From Formosa algae (GTDB lineage Bacteria > Bacteroidota > Bacteroidia > Flavobacteriales > Flavobacteriaceae), in assembly GCF_001439665.1 (NCBI RefSeq), contig NZ_LMAK01000063.1:52820-116819 (forward strand): a stretch of DNA of 64,000 nucleotides. The letters run 5' to 3'. Below the pieces are notes generated by a model that had not been told where the DNA came from, did no database searches, and saw only the letters and a program-made list of their open reading frames with translations. Made by a program: the position numbers and the translations under genes. Shown here piece after piece: positions 19,418 to 28,476 of this stretch (position 1 is its first letter; each line of letters starts with the position of its first letter).

Positions 19418-19885
19418 TTAAATTTGGTCTACTATTTCTCTTTCAATTTCTAAAAATATATCTTCTCCATCTTCATCAGATCCTACCCAAAATTTAAAGA
19501 GATAGGTTCCTGCCACTTCAGGTACAAAAGTAAAAGAGGTTTCAACTTCCTCATTAATTTCTTCGCAATCTGTATCAGAACCTTCAGCAACGCTATTAAT
19601 AACAGCAATAGTTCTTACTTCTGTTTGTACAGGATCTTCTAAGCCATCTTCGTCTTCTATATTTTCTGTGCTTTTATAATAAAATAATGAATTAAAAGCA
19701 TGACAAGATGTTGGCTGAATGTAAGTAATTGAAATTTCATAGGTTTCACTAACCATCATGTCTTCAGGGACTGTAGCAGCTTCTGTGGGCAAGTATTCAT
19801 AAGTATACCCAGAATAATAATCATCATCAGTATCACAAGACGCTAATGTTAATACGGTAACAAAAAGGAAAAGTAGTTTTTTCAT
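19418..19885 (-). CDS. Small secreted lipoprotein of unknown function
   Basis: A 155-residue lipoprotein: signal peptide with lipobox LASC (Cys at residue 17), followed by an acidic stretch (DTDDDYYSGYTYEY) typical of Bacteroidetes surface lipoproteins exported beyond the periplasm. The mature part is beta-rich with two further Cys residues (TSCHAF, DTDCEE) and very acidic. I recognise no named domain. It is the first gene of the sigma-factor operon, so it may be part of the envelope signal that the sigma factor responds to; that is inference from position only. Confidence 0.82.
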   Translation of the reverse strand: MKKLLFLFVTVLTLASCDTDDDYYSGYTYEYLPTEAATVPEDMMVSETYEISITYIQPTSCHAFNSLFYYKSTENIEDEDGLEDPVQTEVRTIAVINSVAEGSDTDCEEINEEVETSFTFVPEVAGTYLFKFWVGSDEDGEDIFLEIEREIVDQI

Positions 19886-19945
19886 GTGTAGTATGTTTTC
19901 TTATTAGATGTAAATAATTTATAAAGGTTGCGTTGAAAACCAAAA

Positions 19946-19969
19946 AAATCCCGAAATAAATCGGGATTT
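19946..19969 (-). terminator. Rho-independent terminator of recA
   Basis: A perfect 9-bp stem (AAATCCCGA with TCGGGATTT) and six-base loop, followed on the minus strand by T7 (the A tract at 19942-19948). It is 79 bases beyond the recA stop. Confidence 0.85.
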
Positions 19970-20047
19970 AAATTATATAAGATCGTTTTTAGAGCTTAAT
20001 ATATTGAAATTCAAATTGTTGAAATTAAATGTTTTTAAGTTGAAACA

Positions 20048-21055
20048 TTATTCTTTCATAGCTTTAATAGCATCTTTAATTTTAACCTCAAGTTCTTCAA
20101 ACAATTCTGGGTTATCTTTTATCATGACTTTTACAGCATCACGTCCTTGTCCTAATTTGGTGTCTTGGTAGCTAAACCATGATCCACTTTTCTTAACAAT
20201 TTCTAATTCTACTGCTAAATCTAAAATTTCTCCTACTTTAGAAACACCTTGTCCGTACATAATGTCGAATTCTGCTATTTTAAATGGAGGAGCCACTTTG
20301 TTTTTAACCACTTTTACTTTGGTTTTGTTACCCATCACATTTCCATCAGAATCTTTAATCTGAGTAGATCTACGGATATCTAAACGTACAGAAGCATAAA
20401 ATTTTAATGCATTACCACCCGTTGTTGTTTCTGGATTACCAAACATAACACCAATTTTTTCACGTAATTGGTTAATGAAAAACATGGTACAGTTGGTTTT
20501 GCTAATAGATCCTGTAAGTTTACGAAGTGCCTGAGACATTAAACGGGCGTGTAATCCCATTTTAGAATCTCCCATTTCACCTTCAATTTCACTTTTAGGT
20601 GTTAAAGCTGCAACCGAGTCAATAACTACAATATCTATAGCACCAGAACGTACTAAGTTTTCAGCTATTTCAAGAGCTTGTTCTCCGTGATCTGGCTGAG
20701 AAATAATTAAGTTATCTATATCTACACCTAATTTAGCAGCGTAAAATCTATCAAAAGCATGCTCTGCATCAATAAATGCAGCGATTCCACCAGCTTTTTG
20801 AGCTTCTGCAATTGCATGTAAAGTTAATGTGGTTTTACCAGAAGATTCTGGTCCGTATATTTCTATAACACGTCCTCTTGGGTATCCGCCTACACCTAAA
20901 GCTAAATCTAAACCTAAAGATCCACTTGGTATTGCTTCAACCTCAACGACAGCTTTGTCGCTCATTCTCATTACAGTACCTTTACCGTAAGTCTTGTCTA
21001 ATTTATCTAAAGTAAGCTGTAACGCTTTTAGTTTTGCTTCTTTTTCCTTGCTCAT
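20048..21055 (-). CDS. recA: Recombinase RecA
   Basis: RecA forms filaments on single-stranded DNA, catalyses strand exchange and stimulates LexA-type self-cleavage. The 335-residue protein has Walker [10 protein letters not shown] (residues 68-76), the Walker B strand [12 protein letters not shown], the L1/L2 loop region ([28 protein letters not shown]) and the conserved C-terminal domain. It lacks the long acidic tail of the E. coli protein. Monocistronic, with its own terminator. The 282-base gap upstream to trhO holds both promoters; a TAATTTTG box at 21177-21170 (minus strand) is a weak candidate for recA. Confidence 0.99.
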   Translation of the reverse strand: MSKEKEAKLKALQLTLDKLDKTYGKGTVMRMSDKAVVEVEAIPSGSLGLDLALGVGGYPRGRVIEIYGPESSGKTTLTLHAIAEAQKAGGIAAFIDAEHAFDRFYAAKLGVDIDNLIISQPDHGEQALEIAENLVRSGAIDIVVIDSVAALTPKSEIEGEMGDSKMGLHARLMSQALRKLTGSISKTNCTMFFINQLREKIGVMFGNPETTTGGNALKFYASVRLDIRRSTQIKDSDGNVMGNKTKVKVVKNKVAPPFKIAEFDIMYGQGVSKVGEILDLAVELEIVKKSGSWFSYQDTKLGQGRDAVKVMIKDNPELFEELEVKIKDAIKAMKE

Positions 21056-21294
21056 TTAATTGTGTTTTTATTCTAAAAATAGGAGTTGCTAAAATACTAT
21101 TTCTTTTGTTCATCTAACAATTTATCTAGTAACCTTTTTATTAGGTTGTGTACAGACAAATAAAATACGCAAAATTATTGATAATAAAAAGATAGGCCTT
21201 TGTTAATGGCAATAATTAACGTCTATTTTATATATGTTTTTCAGATAAACCTGTGCTTTTTAGATTAAAAATTTAGTGTTTTACCTAATTAATG

Positions 21295-21302
21295 TACATT
21301 TG
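21295..21302 (+). promoter_or_regulatory. -7 promoter box upstream of trhO
   Basis: TACATTTG matches TAnnTTTG and lies 35 bases before the ATG at 21338. The -33 region is weak (TTTAG near 21272). Confidence 0.4.
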
Positions 21303-21337
21303 TAGCATATTTTTTAACCTTAAAACATTAGTATAGC

Positions 21338-22417
21338 ATGCAACTGTACAATAAATTAAGTGCTAAAGAACGTGCAGAGTTAATCGAAAAAGCAGGAAAA
21401 GATCGATTAACACTGTCTTTCTATCAGTACGCCAAAATTGAAAATCCTCATACATTTAGAGATCAGCTATTTATTGCTTGGGATGCGTTAGACGTTCTAG
21501 GAAGAATTTACGTCGCTCACGAAGGCATAAATGCACAATTATCTTTACCAGCAGATCGCTTCAATGCATTTAAAACCCATTTAGATTCTATTTCATTTTT
21601 AAAAGACATCAGATTAAATATTGCTGTAGAGCAAGATAATATGTCGTTTCTAAAATTGAAGGTAAAAGTACGTGACAAGATTGTTGCCGATGGTTTAAAC
21701 GATAACACGTTTGATGTTACTAACAAAGGGAGACATGTAGATGCTGTTCAGTTTAACGAATTAATAGAAGACGAAAATACCATTTTGGTAGATATGCGTA
21801 ATCATTACGAAAGTGAGATTGGGCATTTTAAAAATGCACGTCGTCCAGATGTCGATACGTTTAGAGAGTCGTTACCCATAATTGAAAATGATTTAAAAGC
21901 GCATAAAGACGATAAAAAACTGGTTATGTATTGTACTGGTGGAATACGTTGTGAAAAAGCAAGTGCTTACTTTAAGCATAAAGGTTTTAAAAATGTGTTT
22001 CAACTAGAAGGTGGTATTATTGAATATACCAGACAAGTCAACGAAAGTAAAATTGAAAATAATTTTTTAGGTAAAAACTTTGTGTTCGACGAGCGTCGTT
22101 CAGAACGTATTACAGACGATGTTATTGCGTGTTGTCACCAATGTGGAGAACCTGCAGATACACACGAAAACTGTGCAAATGATGCGTGCCACTTATTATT
22201 TATTCAATGTGAAAAATGTAAGGCAGAAATGGATGGGTGTTGCTCGACAACATGTAAAGAAATTCATAGTTTACCTTACGAAGAGCAAAAAGCATTACGT
22301 AAAGGACAAGGTAATAGTAACGACATCTTTAAAAAAGGACGCGCAGACCATTTGCCGTATAAAAAAGATCTCCGAAATATTTTTGAAACCCTGAATACAG
22401 ATTCTATAAAAGGATAA
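21338..22417 (+). CDS. trhO: tRNA uridine(34) hydroxylase TrhO, rhodanese family
   Basis: TrhO (YceA family) hydroxylates U34 of tRNAs to 5-hydroxyuridine using oxygen, a step toward cmo5U/mo5U wobble bases (known for the family). The 359-residue protein has the N-terminal acylphosphatase-like domain (residues about 1-115, VAHEGINAQLSLP) and a rhodanese domain with the active-site loop MYCTGGIRCEKA (Cys199; second Cys 205). A C-terminal Cys-rich, probable zinc-binding region contains CCHQCGE, CANDACH, QCEKC and CCSTTC. The stop is three bases before the ATG of the U32 gene, so they are likely co-transcribed. Confidence in family is high. Confidence 0.94.
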   Translation: MQLYNKLSAKERAELIEKAGKDRLTLSFYQYAKIENPHTFRDQLFIAWDALDVLGRIYVAHEGINAQLSLPADRFNAFKTHLDSISFLKDIRLNIAVEQDNMSFLKLKVKVRDKIVADGLNDNTFDVTNKGRHVDAVQFNELIEDENTILVDMRNHYESEIGHFKNARRPDVDTFRESLPIIENDLKAHKDDKKLVMYCTGGIRCEKASAYFKHKGFKNVFQLEGGIIEYTRQVNESKIENNFLGKNFVFDERRSERITDDVIACCHQCGEPADTHENCANDACHLLFIQCEKCKAEMDGCCSTTCKEIHSLPYEEQKALRKGQGNSNDIFKKGRADHLPYKKDLRNIFETLNTDSIKG

Positions 22418-22420
22418 GCT

Positions 22421-23665
22421 ATGCAACATATTGAATTAATGGCGCCGGCAGGGAATTTTGAATCTTTGCAGGCCGCTCTAGATAATGGTGCAAACTCGGT
22501 ATATTTTGGTGTAGAACAACTAAATATGCGAGCGCGTGCTACAGTGAATTTCACGTTAGAGGATCTTCCAGAGATTGCTAGACGCTGCGAGGAGAAAAAC
22601 GTTAGAACGTATTTAACCTTAAATACTATTATTTACGATCATGATTTATCGATTGTAAAAACGCTTATAAAACAAGCTAAAGCTGCACAAATTACAGCTG
22701 TGATAGCGATGGATCAGGCCGTAATTGCTATGGCTAGAGAGCTTGGCATGGAAGTGCATATTTCTACACAAATTAACGTTACAAATATAGAAACGGTAAA
22801 ATTTTATGCCTTGTTTGCAGATACTATGGTGTTAAGCCGGGAGTTGAGCTTACGTCAGGTTAAAAAAATTACCGAAGCCATAGAAAAGGAACAAATCAAA
22901 GGGCCTTCGGGAAATTTGGTTGAAATTGAAATTTTTGGTCACGGTGCCTTATGTATGGCGGTTTCAGGAAAATGTTATATGAGTTTACATTCGGCTAATT
23001 CGTCTGCCAATCGTGGAGCTTGTAAGCAAAATTGCCGAAAAAAGTATACGGTAATCGATCAGGAAACCGGTTTCGAAATGGAATTGGATAATGAGTATAT
23101 CATGTCGCCTAAAGATTTGTGTACTATCGATTTCTTAGACGAAATTGTTGATGCAGGAATTAAAGTCTTAAAAATTGAAGGTCGTGGTCGTGCACCTGAG
23201 TATGTTGCAAAAGTGATCAAATGTTATCGCGATGCAATAGATAGTGTTGCAGCAGGAACATACGATAAAGAAAAAGTGATTGGCTGGATGCAGGAACTTG
23301 AAAAAGTGTATAATCGCGGATTCTGGAGTGGTTATTATTTAGGGCAGAAACTAGGGGAGTGGAGTAATGGTTCTGGATCGCATGCCACACAAAAGAAAGT
23401 GTATATTGGTAAAGGCACCCATTTTTATCCGAAAGCTCAAATTGGAGAGTTTAAAATAGAAGCCTTCGATGTTGCTGTAGGCGATACCATTTTAATTACA
23501 GGACCAACGACAGGAGCTCAAGAAATGAAAGTGGAAGAACTTATGGCTAACGATAAAAAATCGGATAAAGGCTCTAAAGGCGATTTAGTGACTATTCCAT
23601 TACCATTTAGAGTGCGTCCCTCAGATAAACTTTATAAGATTGTTGAAAATAAAGTGGAAGTATAA
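22421..23665 (+). CDS. trhP: Peptidase U32-family tRNA hydroxylation protein TrhP-like
   Basis: Members of family U32 once called collagenases include TrhP (YegQ), which makes 5-hydroxyuridine at tRNA position 34 by an oxygen-independent route using prephenate and an Fe-S cluster (known for E. coli). The 414-residue protein has the N-terminal barrel (MAPAGNFESLQAALDNGAN) and the U32 signature EIFGHGALCMAVSGKCYMS around residues 170-188. Cysteines 178, 185, 201 and 205 are placed for an Fe-S cluster. A C-terminal beta domain follows. The gene lies between trhO and a ferredoxin gene, overlapping the latter by one base. Other U32 members (RlhA, UbiU/V) differ in function, but context favours TrhP. 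Confidence 0.9.
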   Translation: MQHIELMAPAGNFESLQAALDNGANSVYFGVEQLNMRARATVNFTLEDLPEIARRCEEKNVRTYLTLNTIIYDHDLSIVKTLIKQAKAAQITAVIAMDQAVIAMARELGMEVHISTQINVTNIETVKFYALFADTMVLSRELSLRQVKKITEAIEKEQIKGPSGNLVEIEIFGHGALCMAVSGKCYMSLHSANSSANRGACKQNCRKKYTVIDQETGFEMELDNEYIMSPKDLCTIDFLDEIVDAGIKVLKIEGRGRAPEYVAKVIKCYRDAIDSVAAGTYDKEKVIGWMQELEKVYNRGFWSGYYLGQKLGEWSNGSGSHATQKKVYIGKGTHFYPKAQIGEFKIEAFDVAVGDTILITGPTTGAQEMKVEELMANDKKSDKGSKGDLVTIPLPFRVRPSDKLYKIVENKVEV

Positions 23666-23895
23666 TGGTTATAATCACGCTACAACGTAATAAATGTATT
23701 GGTTGTAATTATTGTGTAGAAATGGCGCCACAACAATTTCAGATGTCTAAAAAAGACGGAAAAACGGTATTGCTACACGGGCAGGAAAAAAAGGGATTCT
23801 TTACATTGAAGAGTAATGATTATTCTATCTTAGAGGTTTGCGAAAATGCATCAAAAGCTTGTCCGGTGAATATTATTAGTGTTAAGAATAAATAA
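23665..23895 (+). CDS. Small [4Fe-4S]/[3Fe-4S] ferredoxin
   Basis: A 76-residue ferredoxin: CIGCNYC at residues 11-17, with Cys59 and the CP pair at Cys66 near the C-terminus, a layout for one cubane cluster in the thermotoga/desulfovibrio style of short ferredoxins. Its ATG overlaps the TAA of the U32 gene by one base, so it is translationally coupled to it. Related U32 hydroxylases depend on Fe-S proteins (RlhA needs the ferredoxin YfhL in E. coli, from memory), so a dedicated electron or cluster donor for TrhP is a reasonable inference. No terminator is obvious after it; the 200-base gap to ricT holds nothing I recognise. Confidence 0.9.
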   Translation: MVIITLQRNKCIGCNYCVEMAPQQFQMSKKDGKTVLLHGQEKKGFFTLKSNDYSILEVCENASKACPVNIISVKNK

Positions 23896-24095
23896 TGAAG
23901 TGGGTTAGGTTTTTGGTGTAGATCGAATTAAAATTTCTTTTTTTCAAGTCTTTAGAATAATCATATCTTTACAAATCAAAGTGAGCCTAAGGTTTAACCT
24001 ACTCATAATTGACTGAAGTTTTAAGAATTGAAATTTCATTTTACTAATTCTCTTCTGTTAGTCGCTGATTAGCAGAATCTATATATACATAATTT

Positions 24096-25601
24096 ATGGC
24101 TTGTGAAAGTTGTTCAACAGGAAAAGACGGCCAACCTAAAGGCTGCAAAAGTAACGGAACATGTGGGACGGATAGTTGTAACAAACTAACGGTTTTCGAT
24201 TGGTTAGCGAATATGTCGCTTCCAAATGGTGAAGCCCCTTTTAATTGGATTGAAGTGCGTTTTAAAAACGGACGAAAAGAGTATTATAAAAATACAGAAA
24301 ATTTAACCTTAAGTATTGGTGATATTGTAGCGACTCAAGCTGCAAATGGTCACGATATTGGTATGGTTACGCTTACCGGAGAATTGGTAAGAGTGCAAAT
24401 GAAACGTAAAAAGATTCCGCAAGATGGAGACATCTTAAAAATATACAGAAAAGCATCGCAACGCGATATTGATATTTGGTCTGAAGCTCGAGATAAAGAA
24501 GAGCCTATGAAGGTTAAAGCGAGACAATACGCAATTGATTTAAAACTTCATATGAAGATTTCGGATATCGAATATCAAGGAGATGCTAGTAAAGCCACGT
24601 TCTATTATACTGCAGAAGAACGTGTAGATTTTAGAGAATTAATTAAAGTATTTGCTCGCGAATTTAGAACGCGTATAGAGATGAAACAAGTTGGGTTCCG
24701 TCAGGAAGCAGCGCGTTTAGGAGGTATCGGGTCTTGTGGTCGTGAATTGTGTTGCTCTACTTGGTTAACAGATTTTAGATCGGTAAGTACCTCTGCTGCC
24801 AGATATCAGCAATTATCACTAAATCCGCAAAAATTAGCAGGACAATGTGGCAAGTTAAAATGTTGTTTAAATTACGAGTTAGATACCTATTTAGATGCAT
24901 TAAAAGCATTCCCTAAAACAGAAGTAAAGCTTAAAACTCAAAAAGGAACTGCTGTATGTCAGAAAACCGATATTTTCAAAGGACATATGTGGTATGCTTA
25001 TGAAGGGGAATGGATGAATTGGCACAAGATTACGACTGAACAAGCTCAGGAAATCATTGCATTAAATAAGAAAAACGAACCCGTTGGTAGTTTGGAAGAA
25101 TATGCTGTAGATTTATTAGAAGATACTAAAGTTGAGTTTGAGAACGTTGTAGGTCAAGATAGTTTGACGCGTTTCGATCAGCCAAAGAAAACGAAAAGAC
25201 GTAGAACAAACAGAAATTCAAATTCAAATAAATCAAACGATAATACAAATGCAAGTGGTGTAGAGACTAAGCCGGCAGTAAAAAGACAAGTTAGAAAGAA
25301 ACCTGCAAGAGCAAGTCAGAATCCTACGGCAAAAGCAAAGCAAAACCCGAACGCAAAACAAAACACAAATACAAACGCTAAGCCTAAACCTAACCCTAAT
25401 GCAAAAGCAAATCCAAATGCTACTGAGGGCGGAACTAAGCCAAAATCTAGGAATAGCAGAAATAGAAATAAGAGAAAGCCGCAGAACAAGCAGAATTCTC
25501 AAAATCCTAATCAAAACCCAAACACTAAGCCTGATCCTAATGCTAAGGCAAAACCGAATACAACATCAAAACCAAAACCGAATACCAATGCAAAACAGTA
25601 G
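24096..25601 (+). CDS. ricT: PSP1/RicT-family protein with long Asn/Lys/Pro-rich tail
   Basis: A 501-residue member of the PSP1 (YaaT/RicT) family. In Bacillus, RicT is part of an Fe-S-containing complex that aids mRNA maturation with RNase Y. The first 30 residues are Cys-rich (CESCSTGKDG, CKSNGTCGTDSC). The PSP1 core (about 60-290) carries GRELCCSTWL and GQCGKLKCCLNYE, with paired Cys residues fit for a metal or Fe-S site. From about residue 355 the protein becomes a low-complexity tail built from Asn, Lys, Pro and Ala (NPNAKQNTNTNAKPKPNPN), probably disordered. The last 14 bases overlap gldH. RicT-gldH-PBP neighbourhood is familiar in flavobacteria. The function in this phylum is not settled. 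Confidence 0.88.
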   Translation: MACESCSTGKDGQPKGCKSNGTCGTDSCNKLTVFDWLANMSLPNGEAPFNWIEVRFKNGRKEYYKNTENLTLSIGDIVATQAANGHDIGMVTLTGELVRVQMKRKKIPQDGDILKIYRKASQRDIDIWSEARDKEEPMKVKARQYAIDLKLHMKISDIEYQGDASKATFYYTAEERVDFRELIKVFAREFRTRIEMKQVGFRQEAARLGGIGSCGRELCCSTWLTDFRSVSTSAARYQQLSLNPQKLAGQCGKLKCCLNYELDTYLDALKAFPKTEVKLKTQKGTAVCQKTDIFKGHMWYAYEGEWMNWHKITTEQAQEIIALNKKNEPVGSLEEYAVDLLEDTKVEFENVVGQDSLTRFDQPKKTKRRRTNRNSNSNKSNDNTNASGVETKPAVKRQVRKKPARASQNPTAKAKQNPNAKQNTNTNAKPKPNPNAKANPNATEGGTKPKSRNSRNRNKRKPQNKQNSQNPNQNPNTKPDPNAKAKPNTTSKPKPNTNAKQ

Positions 25602-26082
25602 TGCGATTTTAGTTTTATTAGGCTTATTTTTTGTAATGACATCTTGCGACTCAAACCAGATGTTCGATGCCTATAAATCGGTGCCAGGATCATGGAATAA
25701 AGAACAAGTGGTTGAGTTTAATTTTACTCCTCCAGATACTACAAATGCCTATAATTTATTTATAAATGTTAGAAATGATGATGCTTATAAATACAGCAAT
25801 TTATTTTTAATTGTAGGTATGGAATTTCCTCATGGTAAAACCATTACAGACACTTTGGAGTATAAAATGGCAAAACCAAATGGCGAGTTTTTAGGCGAAG
25901 GTTTTAATAGTATAAAAGAAAATAAATTGTGGTATAAAGAAGGATTTATTTTAAACGAATCTGGAACGTATACAGTAAGTATTCAACAAGCCATGAGAGA
26001 AAGTGGCAAGGTAAATGGTGTAACAAACCTTGAGGGCATAACAGATGTTGGATTTAGAATAGAAAAACCATCAACACATTAA
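25588..26082 (+). CDS. gldH: Gliding motility lipoprotein GldH
   Basis: GldH is a lipoprotein needed for gliding in Flavobacterium johnsoniae. I place the start at the ATG at 25588, inside the end of ricT (14-base overlap), because it gives a proper lipoprotein signal peptide: MQNSSAILVLLGLFFVMTSC with the lipidated Cys at residue 20. The open frame extends further upstream, but that part is antisense-like repeat of ricT's low-complexity tail and is not coding. The product is 164 residues, beta-rich, with FDAYKSVPGSW and TDTLEYKMAKPNGEFLG typical of the family. It is followed seven bases later by the PBP1A gene. Confidence 0.9.
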   Translation: MQNSSAILVLLGLFFVMTSCDSNQMFDAYKSVPGSWNKEQVVEFNFTPPDTTNAYNLFINVRNDDAYKYSNLFLIVGMEFPHGKTITDTLEYKMAKPNGEFLGEGFNSIKENKLWYKEGFILNESGTYTVSIQQAMRESGKVNGVTNLEGITDVGFRIEKPSTH

Positions 26083-26089
26083 TACAATT

Positions 26090-28408
26090 ATGGCAAAAAA
26101 GAAACAACCGGTAAAAGAGCAAAGCAATGCTAAGTATGTTCGTTGGTTTTGGGCTCTTTTCCTAACTGGCGTTATCGCTTTTGTTTTGCTGTTTTTATCA
26201 GCTTCCGCATTTGGTGATTTACCAGATCACACGGTTTTAGAAAATCCTAAAACCAACCTCGCTACAGAAATTATTTCTTCAGACGGAAAAACGCTAGGGA
26301 AATTTTATTTTAACGATAACCGTACGCCAATAGGTTACGAATCTTTGTCTCAGAATTTAATTGATGCTTTAGTAGCTACCGAAGATATTCGTTTTTATGA
26401 GCATTCTGGAATCGATGGTCGTGGTACATTAAGAGCTTTTGCTAAAATGGGAAAAGGCGGTGGTGCCAGTACCATTTCGCAACAATTAGCAAAACTATTG
26501 TTTCATGGTGAAGGTTCTAAAAATATAGTCGAACGTATTGGCCAGAAAGTTAAAGAATGGATTATAGCTATTCGTTTAGAGCGTCAGTATACCAAAGAAG
26601 AAATTATAGCACAGTACTTTAATATCTACGATTTTGGAAATAACGGAGATGGGATTAAAAGTGCTTCAAACATTTATTTTGGTAAGCAGCCTAAAGATTT
26701 AAATTTAAAAGAATCTGCAATGCTTGTTGGGATGTTTAAGAATTCTTCTTTATACAATCCGAGATCTAACCCTGTAGGTGTAAAGAATCGTAGAAATGTA
26801 GTATTAGCACAAATGCAAAAATATGGCTACATCACAGAACGTGTAAAAGATTCGTTACAACAAACCGATTTAGATTTAAACTATACTCCAGAATCGCATA
26901 GAGAAGGTATAGCGACCTATTTTAGAGAGTATTTAAAGAAGTTTATGAAAGATTGGATTAATAAAAATCCAAAACCAGACGGTACCAAATACAATTTATA
27001 TGGAGACGGTTTAAAGGTGTATACCACTATCGATTCGCGTATGCAGCAATATGCAGAAGAAGCGGTACAAAACCATATGATTGATTTACAAAAAGAATTT
27101 GATATTCAGAATACACCAGATCGTAATCCTACCACACCATTTTTAGGTTTAACCAAAGACGAAGTAGATGGGTTATTGAAGCGTTCTATGCGTCAGTCAG
27201 AACGTTGGAGAAAGATGAAACGAATGAAGAAATCTGATGAAGAGATTATCAAATCGTTTAATACCCCAATTCCTATGACGTTGTTTTCATGGCAAGGCGA
27301 TATTGATACAATAATGAAGCCTTTAGATTCTATGCGTTATTACAAGAAGTTTTTACATCCAGGAATGATGTCTATGGATCCAGAAACAGGACATGTAAAA
27401 GCATGGGTTGGAGGGATGAACTATCGTCATTTTCAGTATGATCACGTGAAACAAGGAAAACGCCAAGTAGGATCTACATTTAAACCTTTTGTGTATGCAA
27501 CAGCCATAGATCAATTACATTTATCGCCTTGCGACGAATTTCCAGATGTACCTTATACTATTGAAGAAGGCCGTTGGGGAAATTTAAAAGATTGGACTCC
27601 GGAGAATTCAGGTCTAACATATGGAGGGACACGAACACTTAAAAATGCTTTAGCCAACTCTGTGAATACCATTACAGCACGTTTAATGGATAAGGTTGGA
27701 CCATCACATGTTATAGATATGGCACATAAATTAGGGGTGACTACCGAAATACCAGAAGTGCCTTCAATAGCTTTAGGAACGGTAGATTTAAGCGTATTCG
27801 AGATGGTGGCTGCATATGCTACATTTGCAAATCAAGGGGTGTATACAGAGCCGGTAATGGTTACTAGTGTAGAAGATAAAAACAATACCATTTTATACCA
27901 ATTCACACCAAAAACCAAAGATGTTTTAAGTGAAGAAGTGGCTTATGTAACTGTAAAACTTTTAGAAGGTGTTACAGAAAGCGGTTCGGGAGCCCGATTA
28001 AGAACACAAGGTGCAGAAAAATGGAATGCTATGTATCGAGAAATTATGACGGGATATCCATACAAATTAACAAACCCCATTGCTGGTAAAACAGGAACAA
28101 CACAAAACCAAAGTGATGGTTGGTTTATGGGTATGGTGCCTAACTTAGTAACAGGTGTTTGGGTAGGTGCAGAAGATAGAGCTGTGCATTTTAGATCTAT
28201 TACATACGGACAAGGAGCATCTATGGCCTTACCAATTTGGGGGTCGTATATGTCTAAGTGTTATGCCGATGAAGATTTAAATATCTCTACGGAAGCTTTT
28301 AAAGAACCAGAAACATTAACAATTCGAGTAGATTGCGATGCCTCAGGAAATGCATCAGATTCAGATGCGCTTCAAAACCAAGGTACAGTAGACGATTTAG
28401 ATTTCTAA
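26090..28408 (+). CDS. Penicillin-binding protein 1A, bifunctional transglycosylase/transpeptidase
   Basis: A 772-residue class A PBP that polymerises and cross-links peptidoglycan in the periplasm. A short basic cytoplasmic start and one transmembrane helix (about 18-40) precede the GT51 domain (ATEDIRFYEHSGID, with the catalytic Glu at residue 98, and GASTISQQLAKLL). The transpeptidase domain has the SxxK motif GSTFKPFVYA, SVN (NSVNTITARL) and KTG (GKTGTTQ). It is directly downstream of gldH, seven bases apart, so probably in one operon with ricT and gldH. A strong terminator follows at 28435. Confidence 0.96.
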   Translation: MAKKKQPVKEQSNAKYVRWFWALFLTGVIAFVLLFLSASAFGDLPDHTVLENPKTNLATEIISSDGKTLGKFYFNDNRTPIGYESLSQNLIDALVATEDIRFYEHSGIDGRGTLRAFAKMGKGGGASTISQQLAKLLFHGEGSKNIVERIGQKVKEWIIAIRLERQYTKEEIIAQYFNIYDFGNNGDGIKSASNIYFGKQPKDLNLKESAMLVGMFKNSSLYNPRSNPVGVKNRRNVVLAQMQKYGYITERVKDSLQQTDLDLNYTPESHREGIATYFREYLKKFMKDWINKNPKPDGTKYNLYGDGLKVYTTIDSRMQQYAEEAVQNHMIDLQKEFDIQNTPDRNPTTPFLGLTKDEVDGLLKRSMRQSERWRKMKRMKKSDEEIIKSFNTPIPMTLFSWQGDIDTIMKPLDSMRYYKKFLHPGMMSMDPETGHVKAWVGGMNYRHFQYDHVKQGKRQVGSTFKPFVYATAIDQLHLSPCDEFPDVPYTIEEGRWGNLKDWTPENSGLTYGGTRTLKNALANSVNTITARLMDKVGPSHVIDMAHKLGVTTEIPEVPSIALGTVDLSVFEMVAAYATFANQGVYTEPVMVTSVEDKNNTILYQFTPKTKDVLSEEVAYVTVKLLEGVTESGSGARLRTQGAEKWNAMYREIMTGYPYKLTNPIAGKTGTTQNQSDGWFMGMVPNLVTGVWVGAEDRAVHFRSITYGQGASMALPIWGSYMSKCYADEDLNISTEAFKEPETLTIRVDCDASGNASDSDALQNQGTVDDLDF

Positions 28409-28434
28409 ATCATATTCTTAAAATAAATTAACGA

Positions 28435-28476
28435 CCATTCTAGAGCAGTACAACACTGTTCTAGAATGGTTTTTTT
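28435..28476 (+). terminator. Strong Rho-independent terminator after the PBP1A gene
   Basis: CCATTCTAGAGCAGT pairs with ACTGTTCTAGAATGG (15 bp, one G-U) around a 5-base loop (28450-28454) and T7 follows. Part of it is the start of the repeat that recurs at 32249. Confidence 0.92.

Noticed and set aside
25399..25587. Open frame upstream of gldH that would add ~60 residues to the lipoprotein
   Set aside because: It lies in the low-complexity tail of ricT in another frame; the ATG at 25588 gives a proper lipobox, so the extension is not coding.
24096..25601. Possible CRISPR or tandem DNA repeat in the ricT tail
   Set aside because: The repeats are codon-level Asn/Lys/Pro runs in a coding frame, with no spacer-repeat regularity.
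25233..25693. Minus-strand ORFs across the ricT tail and gldH
   Set aside because: They are antisense to the Asn/Lys repeats and give Arg/Leu/Cys-rich nonsense without signals or homology.
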